Shown in pieces: positions 17,174 to 27,093 of a stretch of 64,000 nt of DNA (within the stretch, counting starts at the first letter, position 1; each line of letters opens with the position of its first letter). Source of the stretch: Candidatus Dechloromonas phosphoritropha (GTDB lineage Bacteria > Pseudomonadota > Gammaproteobacteria > Burkholderiales > Rhodocyclaceae). The notes beneath the pieces are model-generated. The model saw only the letters and a program-made list of their open reading frames with translations, was not told the origin of the DNA and ran no database searches. The DNA is taken from the NCBI GenBank assembly GCA_016722705.1, contig JADKGN010000004.1, positions 558,001 through 622,000 of the forward strand. Reading direction: 5' to 3'. A program made the position numbers and the translations under genes.

Positions 17174-18832
17174 ATGGCGGTTCCGGAAGAAATCGGCGAC
17201 GGCGCCCGCGTGCGCCTGTTCCACGCCAACCTGGTGTGGCCGCTGCAACTCGAAGCGCTGGCCACCGCGGGCGCCGGCGGGCGGCACTGGGAAATTTTCG
17301 AGGCGGGCCGGGAAACCCATGCCTGGCGCCGCGTCGATGACGAATTCACGGCCGATCCCGATCAGTTCCGGGAGCGCCATTACCGCGAGTTCGTCTCCTT
17401 CCTGCCTTATGTCCAGTGCTTTCTTTACGGCGAAGGCCGCGCCCGCAAATCCAATCCTGACGACCCGCCCGGCAACTCGCCGGTACACGTCTTCCGGCGG
17501 ACCGACATCGACCGCTTGCGTCTGACGCTGCGCCGGGGCGCGACACCGGTTGAACTGCGTGTCGTTCATGTCGACCTCTATTTCTTCCAGGACCTCGACG
17601 TCGTCCAGCTCAACGTCGAGGTACGTGGCGACGATCTGCCGCTCGCCACCGTCCGCGACATCCTGTTCCGTTTCGGCCGCGCCTATCCTTCAGGCTGGGA
17701 CGAGCATGGCGAGGGGTTGAACAATGCCCACGTTTCGGAATGGCTGGACGTCGACGGGCGGGTCGTCGCCCGTTCCGACCCCGGGCGCCGCGAAAAATAT
17801 CTCGCCTTCGTCTGCGAACACCGGAGCCCCTGCGTTTCCGAGCACTGGGCCTGCCTGCTGCGCCCGCTGGCCCTCGCCCACTCAGACGAAACGGGAGAAC
17901 TGCGCTACCGCTTGCTCGAGTATCACCGCATGCCGCTCATGGCGTTTCTCGCGATCGACGAACCGCGCCGCCTGCGCCGCGAGGACTGGGTGCGCATCGG
18001 GCTGGCGACGACGCTGCATCCCGACGAGCCGTTGCCGGTCAACGAGCCGGGGGTCGTCGAATTCGAGCAGCGCTACTGCCAGGACCGCTTCTGGAACGAC
18101 AACGAAGCCGGCCCGAACACGCGCTTCGTGTGCACCGGCAACTCGCTGACCGTGGTCGGCGACGCCGCCGTGGCCTTCACAACCGATCCCGAGCGCGGCG
18201 TGCTCGGGCAGTTCCGGCATCAGTACTTCCTGGTCTTCCTGATCGCCCACCTGCACCGGGCTGCCCTGATCGCCTTTTCCGAAATTCTCGCCGATGCGGT
18301 CAACGATCTCGACATCCGCGACGACGAATCGGTGCGCCGCTTCAAACGGCGGATTCGCGCCAACTTCGAGACCTTCCTGCGCTTCACGCACCGCTACTGG
18401 TTCCAGTTGCTGTCGGAACGCGCGCATGTGCAGGCCGTTTTCCGCCTGTGCGCCAATCATTTGCGCAACGACGAGCTGTACGACGAGGTGCGCGAAGAAA
18501 TCCGCGAAATGAGCCAGTATCTCGACAGCGACTCGCAGCGTCGGCAGTCGAATACCGTCGTGCGCCTGACCGTGATCACAATCCTCGGCCTGATCGCCAC
18601 CGTGATGACCGGCTATTTCGGCATGAACATCATTCCGTTTGGCGACGGGTCCGTGGAGGAACGCATCGTGCACGTCGCGATCGCCGCCGTGGTATTCACC
18701 GCCCTGGTGCTGTTCGCCGTCGCCCGCTCGAAGCCGCTGTCGGACTTCCTCGAGGACCTCGCCGACGAGCGACTGAGCATAACCGGGAAATTGCGCGCGC
18801 TGTGGGCGGCCTTGTCGGGAAACGGGCGCTGA
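17174..18832 (+). CDS. CorA-like divalent cation transporter family protein with large soluble N-terminus
   Basis: Protein of 552 residues. Residues 1-450 are soluble; the C-terminus has two membrane helices (about 461-485 and 497-519) with GYFGMNI at the end of the first. GMN is the pore signature of CorA Mg2+ channels, so membership of the CorA superfamily is likely; in classic CorA the motif is YGMN. The N-terminal part is longer than in CorA (about 260) and includes FRRTDIDRLRLTLRRGATP and VDLYFFQDLDVVQLNVEV. Start: ATG 17174 with AAGGAGG 6 bp upstream; an earlier ATG at 17168 sits too close to that site. The ion is not known. Confidence 0.75.
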   Translation: MAVPEEIGDGARVRLFHANLVWPLQLEALATAGAGGRHWEIFEAGRETHAWRRVDDEFTADPDQFRERHYREFVSFLPYVQCFLYGEGRARKSNPDDPPGNSPVHVFRRTDIDRLRLTLRRGATPVELRVVHVDLYFFQDLDVVQLNVEVRGDDLPLATVRDILFRFGRAYPSGWDEHGEGLNNAHVSEWLDVDGRVVARSDPGRREKYLAFVCEHRSPCVSEHWACLLRPLALAHSDETGELRYRLLEYHRMPLMAFLAIDEPRRLRREDWVRIGLATTLHPDEPLPVNEPGVVEFEQRYCQDRFWNDNEAGPNTRFVCTGNSLTVVGDAAVAFTTDPERGVLGQFRHQYFLVFLIAHLHRAALIAFSEILADAVNDLDIRDDESVRRFKRRIRANFETFLRFTHRYWFQLLSERAHVQAVFRLCANHLRNDELYDEVREEIREMSQYLDSDSQRRQSNTVVRLTVITILGLIATVMTGYFGMNIIPFGDGSVEERIVHVAIAAVVFTALVLFAVARSKPLSDFLEDLADERLSITGKLRALWAALSGNGR

Positions 18833-18933
18833 TACCAACGAGGACCGGTTCGCATTGATGGAAACCGGTCACGGGCGCGCAAGTAACCCGCACACGGAGG
18901 ATGCGGATCTCGAGCCAGCGCTCGGGGACAACG

Positions 18934-18966
18934 CGAAAAAACGGCCCCGGACTCCATCGGGGGCCG
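18934..18966 (-). terminator. Intrinsic terminator of the TRAP operon
   Basis: A seven-bp GC stem (CGGCCCC at 18942-18948 with GGGGCCG at 18960-18966, 11-nt loop) is followed on the minus strand by TTTTTT. It lies 21 bp past the dctM stop and separates dctM from the convergent CorA-like gene. Confidence 0.8.
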
Positions 18967-18987
18967 CTTCGTATTCCGCGTTCCTGG

Positions 18988-20271
18988 CTAGAGCATGCCC
19001 AACTGCTGCGGCAGCCACAGCGACAGGGTCGGCCAGTAGGTGACGATCATCAGGAAGCCGAGCATCGACAGCAGCCACGGCCAGACGGCGACCGTCAGCT
19101 CGGTAATGCCCATCTTGGTGATGCCCGACGCCACATAGAGGTTAAGGCCGACCGGCGGATGGCACATGCCGACCTCCATGTTCACGACCATCAGGATGCC
19201 GAAATGCACTGGATGGATGCCGAGTGCCATAGCCACCGGGAACATGATCGGCGCGAAGATCAGGACGATCGACGACGGTTCCATGAAGTTGCCGGCAAGC
19301 AGCAGGATGACGTTGACCGCAAGCAGGAAGGTAATCATCCCCAGCCCGTTGCCGAGCATCCAGTCGGCCAGCGCCTGCGGGATGTTCTCGTTGGTCATGA
19401 TGAACGAGAAGAGCACGGCGTTGGTGATGATGTAGAGCAGCATCGCCGACATGTTGGCCGAATTGAGCAGCACCTTCGGCACGTCCTTCATGCCGAGGTC
19501 CTTGTAGATGAAAACGGCGCAAATAAAGGCGTAGACCGCAGACATCGCCGCCGCCTCGGTCGGCGTAAAGATGCCGGTGTAGATACCGCCCATGACGACG
19601 ATGATCAGCAGCAGGCCCCAGACCGACTTGCGGAAGGCTTGCCAACGTTCACCCCAGCTCGCTTTCGGTTGCCGCGGATAGTCGAACTTCCGAGCGCGGT
19701 ACCAGGTGACGCCACCGAGCACGCAGGCCAGCGCCATGCCGGGCAGGACGCCGGCCATGAACAGGGCACCGACCGAAGTGTTGGTCGCCACCGAGTACAT
19801 GACCATGACGATCGACGGCGGGATCAGGATGCCGAGCGCGCCGGAAGTGGTAATGATGCCGGCCCCGAAGGTCTTCGGGAAGCCGGCCTTGACCATCGCC
19901 GGCAGCAGGATCGAGCCGATCGCGACGACGGTCGCCGGGCTAGACCCGGATACCGCCGCGAACAGTGCGCAGGCCAGCACGCCGCCGAGGCCGAGACCGC
20001 CGTACCAGTGGCCGACCATGGCGGTGGCGAAATTGATCATCCTTTTCGCCACCCCGCCATGGGTCAGGAAGTTGCCGGCGAGAATGAAGAACGGAATGGC
20101 CATGATCTCGAACTTCTCGATACCGGTGAACAGCTTGAGCGCGACCGATTCGAGCGGCACGTGGGTCATCGTGAACAGGAAGGTCAGCACCGTCAGGCCG
20201 AGCGAAATCGAGATCGGCATGCCAGTCAGCATGAGGACGGCCAGCAGGCCGAAAATCACCAGGGCGTTCAT
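18988..20271 (-). CDS. dctM: TRAP transporter large permease DctM
   Basis: Large membrane subunit of a tripartite ATP-independent periplasmic transporter, 427 residues and about 12-13 helices. It begins MNALVIFGLLAVLMLTGMPI, a classic DctM N-terminus, and has AAVSGSSPATVVAIGSILLP and TTSGALGILIPPSIVMVMYS, both family signatures. It uses the ion gradient to bring in a ligand delivered by the periplasmic protein. Its start overlaps the dctQ stop by ATGA. The neighbouring DctS/DctR-like regulators suggest a C4-dicarboxylate substrate, but the ligand cannot be read directly. Confidence 0.92.
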   Translation of the reverse strand: MNALVIFGLLAVLMLTGMPISISLGLTVLTFLFTMTHVPLESVALKLFTGIEKFEIMAIPFFILAGNFLTHGGVAKRMINFATAMVGHWYGGLGLGGVLACALFAAVSGSSPATVVAIGSILLPAMVKAGFPKTFGAGIITTSGALGILIPPSIVMVMYSVATNTSVGALFMAGVLPGMALACVLGGVTWYRARKFDYPRQPKASWGERWQAFRKSVWGLLLIIVVMGGIYTGIFTPTEAAAMSAVYAFICAVFIYKDLGMKDVPKVLLNSANMSAMLLYIITNAVLFSFIMTNENIPQALADWMLGNGLGMITFLLAVNVILLLAGNFMEPSSIVLIFAPIMFPVAMALGIHPVHFGILMVVNMEVGMCHPPVGLNLYVASGITKMGITELTVAVWPWLLSMLGFLMIVTYWPTLSLWLPQQLGML

Positions 20272-21047
20272 TGCGCATCCCCCCGGTCATCGGCCTTGCG
20301 GCGTTGATCGTGGCGTCGCTCCGGTTCGGCTGGTCCGGCGTCCGCCTGGCGGCGGTCTTCGCCGCTGCGGCGGTCGCCGACCATCGGGTTCTTGAGGTCA
20401 TGCATGTGCAGGTTGTCATCCATGCCGTAGTAATCGACGCCGGCCGGTGGCACTTCCTCTTCCAGGCCATCGACATGGCCGTGATCGTGGTGCGGCAGTT
20501 CGCCGGTGCGGATGAAGGAAACGCAAACTTGCAGGAAACGGAAGCACATCAGCGAGGAACCAAACGGAATGGCGCAGTAGACGATCCAGGTCGGCCATTC
20601 GAGGTCGGGCGTGGTCGGGCCTTCGTAAAGGCCTTCGCCGGCGATTCCGAGGAAATTGAAGATGGCGTAATGGGCGCCGTTCTCCCAGACAAAATTGGCG
20701 CCGAGCGTGCCAACGGTGCCGGTGAACAGCGCTCCGGCGAGCAGGCCGAAGACGATGAATTTGCTGCGCATCCTTTCGTCGAGGCGATTGATCAACACGT
20801 CAACGCCGACGTGGATGCCGGTGCGCACGCCGTAGGCCGCGCCAAACTTGGCCATCCAGACGAACATGATAATGCACAGTTCCTGCGCCCAGCCGAAATC
20901 GAGCGACAGCAGCCAGTCCTGCAGCACCGGAACGTTGACTCCGGCCATGTAGCGGTGGGCAACCGATGCGAAAATTATCAAGGTGGCCGCCCCCATCAGG
21001 AAGGTCACCAGCAATTCTTCTAAGTGATTGAGCGCCTTGTTGATCAT
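20268..21047 (-). CDS. dctQ: TRAP transporter small permease DctQ with hydrophilic C-terminal extension
   Basis: Small membrane subunit, 259 residues against about 160-230 usual. The four-helix core (NHLEELLVTFLMGAATLIIF, WAQELCIIMFVWMAKFGAAY, GIHVGVDVLINRL) is normal and ends near residue 185. Beyond it lie a His-rich patch (LPHHDHGHVDG) and a basic-acidic tail with DRRSGEDRRQ and ERRHDQRRK. The tail is probably cytosolic; its role is unknown. It lies between dctP (60-bp gap) and dctM (4-bp overlap). Confidence 0.88.
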   Translation of the reverse strand: MINKALNHLEELLVTFLMGAATLIIFASVAHRYMAGVNVPVLQDWLLSLDFGWAQELCIIMFVWMAKFGAAYGVRTGIHVGVDVLINRLDERMRSKFIVFGLLAGALFTGTVGTLGANFVWENGAHYAIFNFLGIAGEGLYEGPTTPDLEWPTWIVYCAIPFGSSLMCFRFLQVCVSFIRTGELPHHDHGHVDGLEEEVPPAGVDYYGMDDNLHMHDLKNPMVGDRRSGEDRRQADAGPAEPERRHDQRRKADDRGDAQ

Positions 21048-21107
21048 TACGACTCCCCCGGCGTGTGACCGGAGGCCGCGGCCCCCGGGTTTGATCAGAT
21101 CAGCGGA

Positions 21108-22112
21108 TTACAGGGAATTCGGATTGAAACCGGTTTCCTTGTAGACACTCTCGATGATTTCCTTGCCGATGCGCGACTCCATCTGCTTATGCACCGGCAC
21201 CAGCACCTTCTTGAATGCCATGCGCTCTTCCTTGGTCGGCGTATAGACTTCGGTCTTGCCGCTCGCCTTGACCGAGGCCAGATCCTTGTCGTTCTGCTCC
21301 TTGGCGATCTTGTTGGCAAAAATGGTGGCGTCCTTCATTGCAATTTCAAGCTGGCCGCGAACATCGGCCGGCAGGCCATCCCAGAACTTCTTGTTGACGA
21401 TGACGGCGTAACCCAGATAGCCATGATCGGTCAAACTCAGGTGCTTCTGAACCTCGAACATCTTCTGGGTATAGAGATTGGAAATCGGGTTCTCGGTGCC
21501 GTCGACCACGCCGGTCTGCAGCGCCTGATAAACCTCGGAGAACGCCATCACCTGCGGCAGCGAGCCGAGGGCGCGCATCTGCGCCTCGAGCACCTTGGAC
21601 GATTGAATGCGCATCTTCTTGCCCTTGAGATCGGCCGGCAACTTGATCGGCGAATTCAGCGAGAAGGACTTGAAGCCATTGTCCCAGTAAGCCAGGCCGC
21701 GAATGCCCTTGGGTTCCAGCTTGGCCAGCAGTTGCTGGCCGACCGGGCCCTGCGTGACCTTGTGCAGTTCGGTGTAGCCGTCAAAGATGTAGGGCAGGTC
21801 GAAGACCTCGAATTCCTTGACACCGAGCGGGCCGAATTTGGCCAGTGACGGAGCGAGCATCTGGACAGCGCCAAGCTGCAAGGCTTCCATTTCTTCCTTG
21901 TCCTTGTACAGCGTCGAGTTGGCGTAAACCTCGACCTTGACCTTGCCCTTGGTCAGCTCATCCACCTTTTTGGCGAAATAATTGGCGGCCATTCCCTTGG
22001 GGGTTTCCTGAGCGACGACGTGACTGAACTTGATGACGATCGGCTCGGCGGCAAGAACAGAGGCCGACAGCACGCAGGTCATCAGGCCAAACAATAGTGA
22101 AGACATCTTCAT
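21108..22112 (-). CDS. dctP: TRAP transporter substrate-binding protein DctP
   Basis: Periplasmic receptor of 334 residues, with a signal peptide cleaved after VLAA (residue about 22) and the mature start EPIVIKFSHVVAQETPKGMA. The family pattern QTGVVDGTENPISNLYTQKM (residues about 195-215) is present, as is the conserved Arg in KKMRIQSSKV that usually binds the ligand carboxylate. ATG at 22112 follows GGAGGAG. It is the first gene of dctPQM and faces the sensor kinase across a shared 157-bp regulatory region. Confidence 0.93.
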   Translation of the reverse strand: MKMSSLLFGLMTCVLSASVLAAEPIVIKFSHVVAQETPKGMAANYFAKKVDELTKGKVKVEVYANSTLYKDKEEMEALQLGAVQMLAPSLAKFGPLGVKEFEVFDLPYIFDGYTELHKVTQGPVGQQLLAKLEPKGIRGLAYWDNGFKSFSLNSPIKLPADLKGKKMRIQSSKVLEAQMRALGSLPQVMAFSEVYQALQTGVVDGTENPISNLYTQKMFEVQKHLSLTDHGYLGYAVIVNKKFWDGLPADVRGQLEIAMKDATIFANKIAKEQNDKDLASVKASGKTEVYTPTKEERMAFKKVLVPVHKQMESRIGKEIIESVYKETGFNPNSL

Positions 22113-22197
22113 GACGGTTTTCTCCTCCAGATTATGAATTTCAGCCAAAACAGGGGCCAGCAGCCGTAGAGTATTACGAAAGGCGGGTCCTTGGGGC

Positions 22198-22230
22198 ATT
22201 GTGGATATCCGTATTGTGGTTTTCCACAAT
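22198..22230. promoter_or_regulatory. ATTGTGG heptamers between dctP and the sensor kinase (candidate DctR operator)
   Basis: ATTGTGG occurs at 22198-22204 and 22213-22219, and its complement CCACAAT at 22224-22230; the last two form a 7-4-7 palindrome. Reading toward dctP, TAATAC at 22176-22171 could be the -10 box. The heptamer centres then lie near -37, -52 and -63 with no good -35 box, as expected for an activator-dependent promoter. Binding by the response regulator encoded at 24246 is inference. Confidence 0.5.
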
Positions 22231-22269
22231 CCGCGAACCGGCCGGAGACGGCTGGTTTAACATCCCTCC

Positions 22270-24249
22270 ATGCTTTCGCTCCCGCCCCCCGTCAGCGCCC
22301 GCCGCCTGCGCTGGATTTTCGCCCTGCCCAAGCTGGGCGTCGTGCTGCTGCTGGCTGCAGTCGTTTCGCTGCTCTGGCTGCTGCACCAGAACGACATCGA
22401 GGAAGAACGTGCCAGCCTGATCAAGGACGTGCTGTGGCTGGAACAGAACCTGCGCTTTCACCTCGCCAACAATGAGGAGCAGTTCCAGCAACTGGCCCAG
22501 GATCTCGGCCCCCAGGGTGACCGTCAGCATCTTTTCCGGCTTCGCGCCAACCACATGCTGAAGAACAACCCGGATATCGCGCAGATCGTCTGGTTCGACG
22601 CCAAACGCCAGGTAATCGATGTCCTGCCGGGGGCACTGCCGGCCGACAGCGAACTGGAAGCCTTCGGGCCGCCGGTGACGCAGAAGGCTTTCGAACTGGC
22701 CAGCCACCTCAACAAGCGGGTCTACAGCGAACCCTTCTTCCTGCGTGGCAACGTCGCCCATTTCGCGCTCGCCGTGCCGGTCTTCGCTGAACGCAAGCTG
22801 ACCGGCATGCTGGTCGTCAGCTATTCGATCAACGCCATGCTCGGCAATCTCGTACCTTGGTGGTTTGCCGAGAAATACCGGGTGGTCGTCATCGACGACA
22901 ACGACGTCCAGTTCGCCGCCAAATCGAATATCGAAGGCACCCCGAACCTTTCCTACGAACTGCCCTTCGAGCCGCCGGGCTACGGGCTGATCATCCGCGT
23001 CACCAGCTACCAGAGCCCCGGCAATCCGCTGCAGCGCCTGCTCGCCGCCGCTATCCTGATCCTCGCCAGCGGCATCTTCTGGAGCCTGTGGATCGTCCGC
23101 GACCTTATGAAAAAGCGCGCGCTGACCGAGGAAGCACTGCGTACCGAACATGCCTTGCGCTCGGCAATGGAGGACTCGCTGACGATCGGCATGCGGGCGC
23201 GTGACCTGGACGGCAGGATCATCTACGTCAATCCGGCACTTTGCCGGATGACCGGCTACGCGAGCGAAGAACTGGTCGGCCGCAGCCCGCCGATGCCTTA
23301 CTGGGTGCCTGAACAATACGAAGAAACGATGGCCATGCATCAGGTCGTGATGGCCGGCGAAGCGCCACCGGACGGCTTCGAGATCACCTTCCGGCGCAAG
23401 GATGGCGAGCATTTCCAGGCGCTGGTCTATGAGGCGCCGCTGATCGACAGCAACGGCCGGCAAACCGGCTGGATGGCCTCGGTACTGGACGTCACCGAGC
23501 GGCGGCGCGCCGAGGAACTGGCCCGCCAGCAACAGGAACAATTGCAGTTCACCTCGCGCCTGGTGACCATGGGTGAAATGGCGTCGACCCTGGCGCACGA
23601 GTTGAACCAGCCGCTGGCGGCGATTGCCAGCTACAACACCGGCTGCCTCAACCTGCTGGCAAACAAGACGGTCGACTGCGCGGATATTCGCGAGGCGCTC
23701 GAAAAACTCGGCGTCCAGGCCCAGCGCGCCGGGCGCATCATTCGCCGCGTGCATGATTTCGTGAGGAAGAGCGAGCCAAAGCGCGCCCCCTGCGCGCTGC
23801 GCGAGGTCGTCGACGATTGCGTCGGCTTCGTCGAGGCCGAGATGCGCAAGCACCGGGTGCGTATCGAAAACACGCGGCTGGCGCTGCCGCCGGTGCTGGC
23901 CGACCGCCTGATGCTCGAACAGGTCCTGCTCAACCTGATCCGCAACGGCGTCGAAGCGATGAGCGCGACGCCCGAGAACATGCGGGTGTTGCGCATCTCC
24001 GCAATTGCCGGCGACGGCGAGGTCATCGTCAGCGTTGCCGACAACGGCTGCGGCATCGCGCCGGAAGTCCGCGAGAAGCTATTCACCGCATTCTTTTCGA
24101 CCAAGCCGGAGGGCATGGGGGTCGGGCTGTCGATCTGCCGCTCGATTATCGAATTCCACCGTGGCCGCCTGTGGGCGGAAGATAATCCGCGATCGCCGAC
24201 CGGAGCGGGTACGATATTCAAATTCACCCTGCCGCTGGAATCCGCATGA
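22270..24249 (+). CDS. Sensor histidine kinase with PAS domain (DctS-like)
   Basis: Membrane sensor of 659 residues. Two helices (about 16-40 and 257-280) enclose a periplasmic domain that probably senses the transported dicarboxylate. A PAS domain follows (about 290-415, GRIIYVNPALCRMTGYASEE), then HisKA with the phospho-acceptor His443 in LAHELNQPLAAIASYNTG, and a HATPase with NLIRNGVEAM, DNGCGIAP and GMGVGLSICRS. The arrangement matches DctS of the Rhodobacter TRAP system. The stop overlaps the response regulator start (ATGA). No good ribosome site precedes ATG 22270, so the start is less certain. Confidence 0.88.
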   Translation: MLSLPPPVSARRLRWIFALPKLGVVLLLAAVVSLLWLLHQNDIEEERASLIKDVLWLEQNLRFHLANNEEQFQQLAQDLGPQGDRQHLFRLRANHMLKNNPDIAQIVWFDAKRQVIDVLPGALPADSELEAFGPPVTQKAFELASHLNKRVYSEPFFLRGNVAHFALAVPVFAERKLTGMLVVSYSINAMLGNLVPWWFAEKYRVVVIDDNDVQFAAKSNIEGTPNLSYELPFEPPGYGLIIRVTSYQSPGNPLQRLLAAAILILASGIFWSLWIVRDLMKKRALTEEALRTEHALRSAMEDSLTIGMRARDLDGRIIYVNPALCRMTGYASEELVGRSPPMPYWVPEQYEETMAMHQVVMAGEAPPDGFEITFRRKDGEHFQALVYEAPLIDSNGRQTGWMASVLDVTERRRAEELARQQQEQLQFTSRLVTMGEMASTLAHELNQPLAAIASYNTGCLNLLANKTVDCADIREALEKLGVQAQRAGRIIRRVHDFVRKSEPKRAPCALREVVDDCVGFVEAEMRKHRVRIENTRLALPPVLADRLMLEQVLLNLIRNGVEAMSATPENMRVLRISAIAGDGEVIVSVADNGCGIAPEVREKLFTAFFSTKPEGMGVGLSICRSIIEFHRGRLWAEDNPRSPTGAGTIFKFTLPLESA

Positions 24250-24848
24250 GCCTACCGCAAGCCCATCTCGTTGACGACGATGAAGCAATCCGCGATGCGC
24301 TGGCCTGGCTACTGAAATCGCGCGGCATACCATGCACGACCCACGACTGCGCGGAAGCCTTTCTCGCCGCGTGGACGCCGAAGCTCGCCGGCTGCGTGAT
24401 TCTCGACATGCGCATGCCGGGGATGAGCGGCCTCGACTGCTTCGATATGCTGCGCGAGCGCCAGTCGGCGCTGCCGGTGATCTTCCTGACCGGTCATGGC
24501 GACGTGCCGCTGGCGGTGACGACGCTAAAAAAGGGCGCCTTCGATTTCTTCGAAAAGCCGTTCAACGACAACGACCTGGCGACGAGCGTCCGCGAAGCGA
24601 TGGATCTCGATGCCCGGCAACGCGCGGCGAGCGCCACGGTCGACTCGGTAAACTCGCGGCTTTCCACCCTGACGACCCGCGAACGGCAGATCATGGAACA
24701 TGTTCTGCTCGGCAAATTCAACAAGATCATCGCCGATGAACTGAACATCAGCATGCGCACCGTCGAGGTTCATCGCGCCAACCTGTTTGACAAGATGAAG
24801 GTAAAAACCGCAGTCGAACTGGCCAATTTGCTCAAACCCAAGCACTGA
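24246..24848 (+). CDS. LuxR/FixJ-type response regulator (DctR-like)
   Basis: Two-domain regulator of 200 residues. The receiver has the acidic pocket LVDDDEA (8-14), phospho-acceptor Asp54 in CVILDMRMPGMSG, the switch Thr in FLTGHGD and Lys in FFEKPF. The C-terminal LuxR-type helix-turn-helix (about 138-190) contains LTTRERQIMEHVLLGKFNKI and MRTVEVHRANLFDKM. Translation is coupled to the kinase gene. By position it should control dctPQM from the heptamers at 22198-22230. Confidence 0.9.
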   Translation: MSLPQAHLVDDDEAIRDALAWLLKSRGIPCTTHDCAEAFLAAWTPKLAGCVILDMRMPGMSGLDCFDMLRERQSALPVIFLTGHGDVPLAVTTLKKGAFDFFEKPFNDNDLATSVREAMDLDARQRAASATVDSVNSRLSTLTTRERQIMEHVLLGKFNKIIADELNISMRTVEVHRANLFDKMKVKTAVELANLLKPKH

Positions 24849-24895
24849 CCCTTCCCTTGCCTGCGCTTTTTCGCTAGCATCTGGCGAATTCACCA

Positions 24896-24922
24896 GTGCC
24901 GTTTTCGGCACCCGACTTTTTT
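24896..24922 (+). terminator. Intrinsic terminator after the response regulator
   Basis: GTGCCG (24896-24901), loop TTTT, CGGCAC (24906-24911), then CCGAC and a run of seven T at 24916-24922. It separates the two-component genes from trxA. Confidence 0.75.
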
Positions 24923-24953
24923 ACTGGCATTCTGCCATTCGACGAGGCAATAC

Positions 24954-25280
24954 ATGAGCGAGCATATCCATTACGTTACCGATGACACCTTCGAAACCGA
25001 GGTGCTGCAGTCGCAGCAGCCGGTTCTGGTGGATTACTGGGCCGAATGGTGCGGACCCTGCAAGATGATTTCACCCATCCTCGACGACATCGCCAGGCAA
25101 TACGCCGGCAAGCTCAAGGTGGCCAAGGTCAATATCGACGACAATCAGGCGACGCCGGCCAAGTTCGGCATTCGCGGCATCCCGACGCTGATGCTCTTCA
25201 AGAACGGCAATGTCGAAGCGACCAAGGTCGGCGCTCTGTCGAAGTCGCAACTCGCCGCCTTTATTGACAGCAACCTGTAA
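24954..25280 (+). CDS. trxA: Thioredoxin 1
   Basis: Cytosolic disulfide reductase of 108 residues, the standard length. The active site WCGPC has Cys33 and Cys36; the cis-Pro loop is RGIPTLMLF (about residue 74). It accepts electrons from thioredoxin reductase and reduces ribonucleotide reductase, methionine sulfoxide reductase and others. It precedes rho, an order widely conserved in Beta- and Gammaproteobacteria. Confidence 0.96.
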   Translation: MSEHIHYVTDDTFETEVLQSQQPVLVDYWAEWCGPCKMISPILDDIARQYAGKLKVAKVNIDDNQATPAKFGIRGIPTLMLFKNGNVEATKVGALSKSQLAAFIDSNL

Positions 25281-25296
25281 TCTCCGTATCGTCCTC

Positions 25297-25325
25297 GCCT
25301 GAAGGCCTGTTTCGCGCCTTCAGGC
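25297..25325 (+). terminator. Strong hairpin between trxA and rho
   Basis: A perfect 10-bp stem, GCCTGAAGGC (25297-25306) with GCCTTCAGGC (25316-25325), and a 9-nt loop. No T-run follows, so it may stabilise the trxA transcript 3' end or act in the rho leader instead of being a standard terminator. Confidence 0.45.
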
Positions 25326-25439
25326 AGACGCAGCATCGGCTGAAGCCGGCGTCGATCTCCCCCCATCCAAAGCACCCCACAGCGCCATCCGGCCACCGGC
25401 ATTCGCCCGGCCCATCGCAGGTGCCACAACTACCCACAT

Positions 25440-26699
<1,260 letters not shown>

Positions 26700-26796
26700 G
26701 CTTCGAATTCGTCTTGCAAGCGCGTGATTTTTCGAGGATAATTTCGCGATTTCCAGGTCGGCCAAAACCGCCGGTCGCGCAACGAAAGGACACCAA

Positions 26797-27021
26797 ATGA
26801 AAGCCGATATCCACCCCGCCTACAATGAAATCCAGTTTGCTTGCTCGTGCGGCAATGCCTTCTCGACCCGCTCGACGACGAAAAAAGCGATTCATGTCGA
26901 GGTCTGCTCGCAATGCCATCCGTTCTACACCGGCAAGCAGAAGATCGTCGATACCGCAGGCCGCGTCGAGAAATTCAACCAGAAGTTCGGCGCCCTGCGC
27001 GGTAGCAAAGCCGCCGCCTGA
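26797..27021 (+). CDS. rpmE: 50S ribosomal protein L31 (zinc-binding form)
   Basis: Ribosomal protein of 74 residues. It keeps four Cys (16, 18, 37, 40), the zinc-binding C+ type. The N-terminus MKADIHPAYNEIQFACSCGN and the TGKQKIVDTAGRVEKF tail are typical. It follows rho by 97 bp and ends in a clear terminator. C+ L31 can be displaced by a zinc-free paralogue in zinc shortage; none is in this window. Confidence 0.95.
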   Translation: MKADIHPAYNEIQFACSCGNAFSTRSTTKKAIHVEVCSQCHPFYTGKQKIVDTAGRVEKFNQKFGALRGSKAAA

Positions 27022-27044
27022 TCGGCATGCGTCAAGACAGGAAG

Positions 27045-27072
27045 GGCAGCCAGCGGGCTGCCTTTTTCTTTT
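27045..27072 (+). terminator. Intrinsic terminator of rpmE
   Basis: GGCAGCC (27045-27051), loop AGCG, GGCTGCC (27056-27062), followed by TTTTTCTTTTTT. It lies 24 bp beyond the rpmE stop. Confidence 0.85.
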
Positions 27073-27093
27073 TTGGAACATATTCTTTCGCCC

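Noticed and set aside
17086..17340. Possible small gene MARKKNDATTKELDD between kup and the CorA-like gene
   Set aside because: It overlaps the CorA-like gene in another frame, turns into Arg-rich sequence and has no ribosome site.
18901..20307. 468-codon open frame opposite dctM
   Set aside because: Antisense shadow with low-complexity Arg/Asp/His composition; dctM is a clear gene on the other strand.
22174..23853. 559-codon open frame opposite the sensor kinase
   Set aside because: Antisense shadow caused by high GC; it has no recognisable domain, while the kinase has all catalytic boxes.
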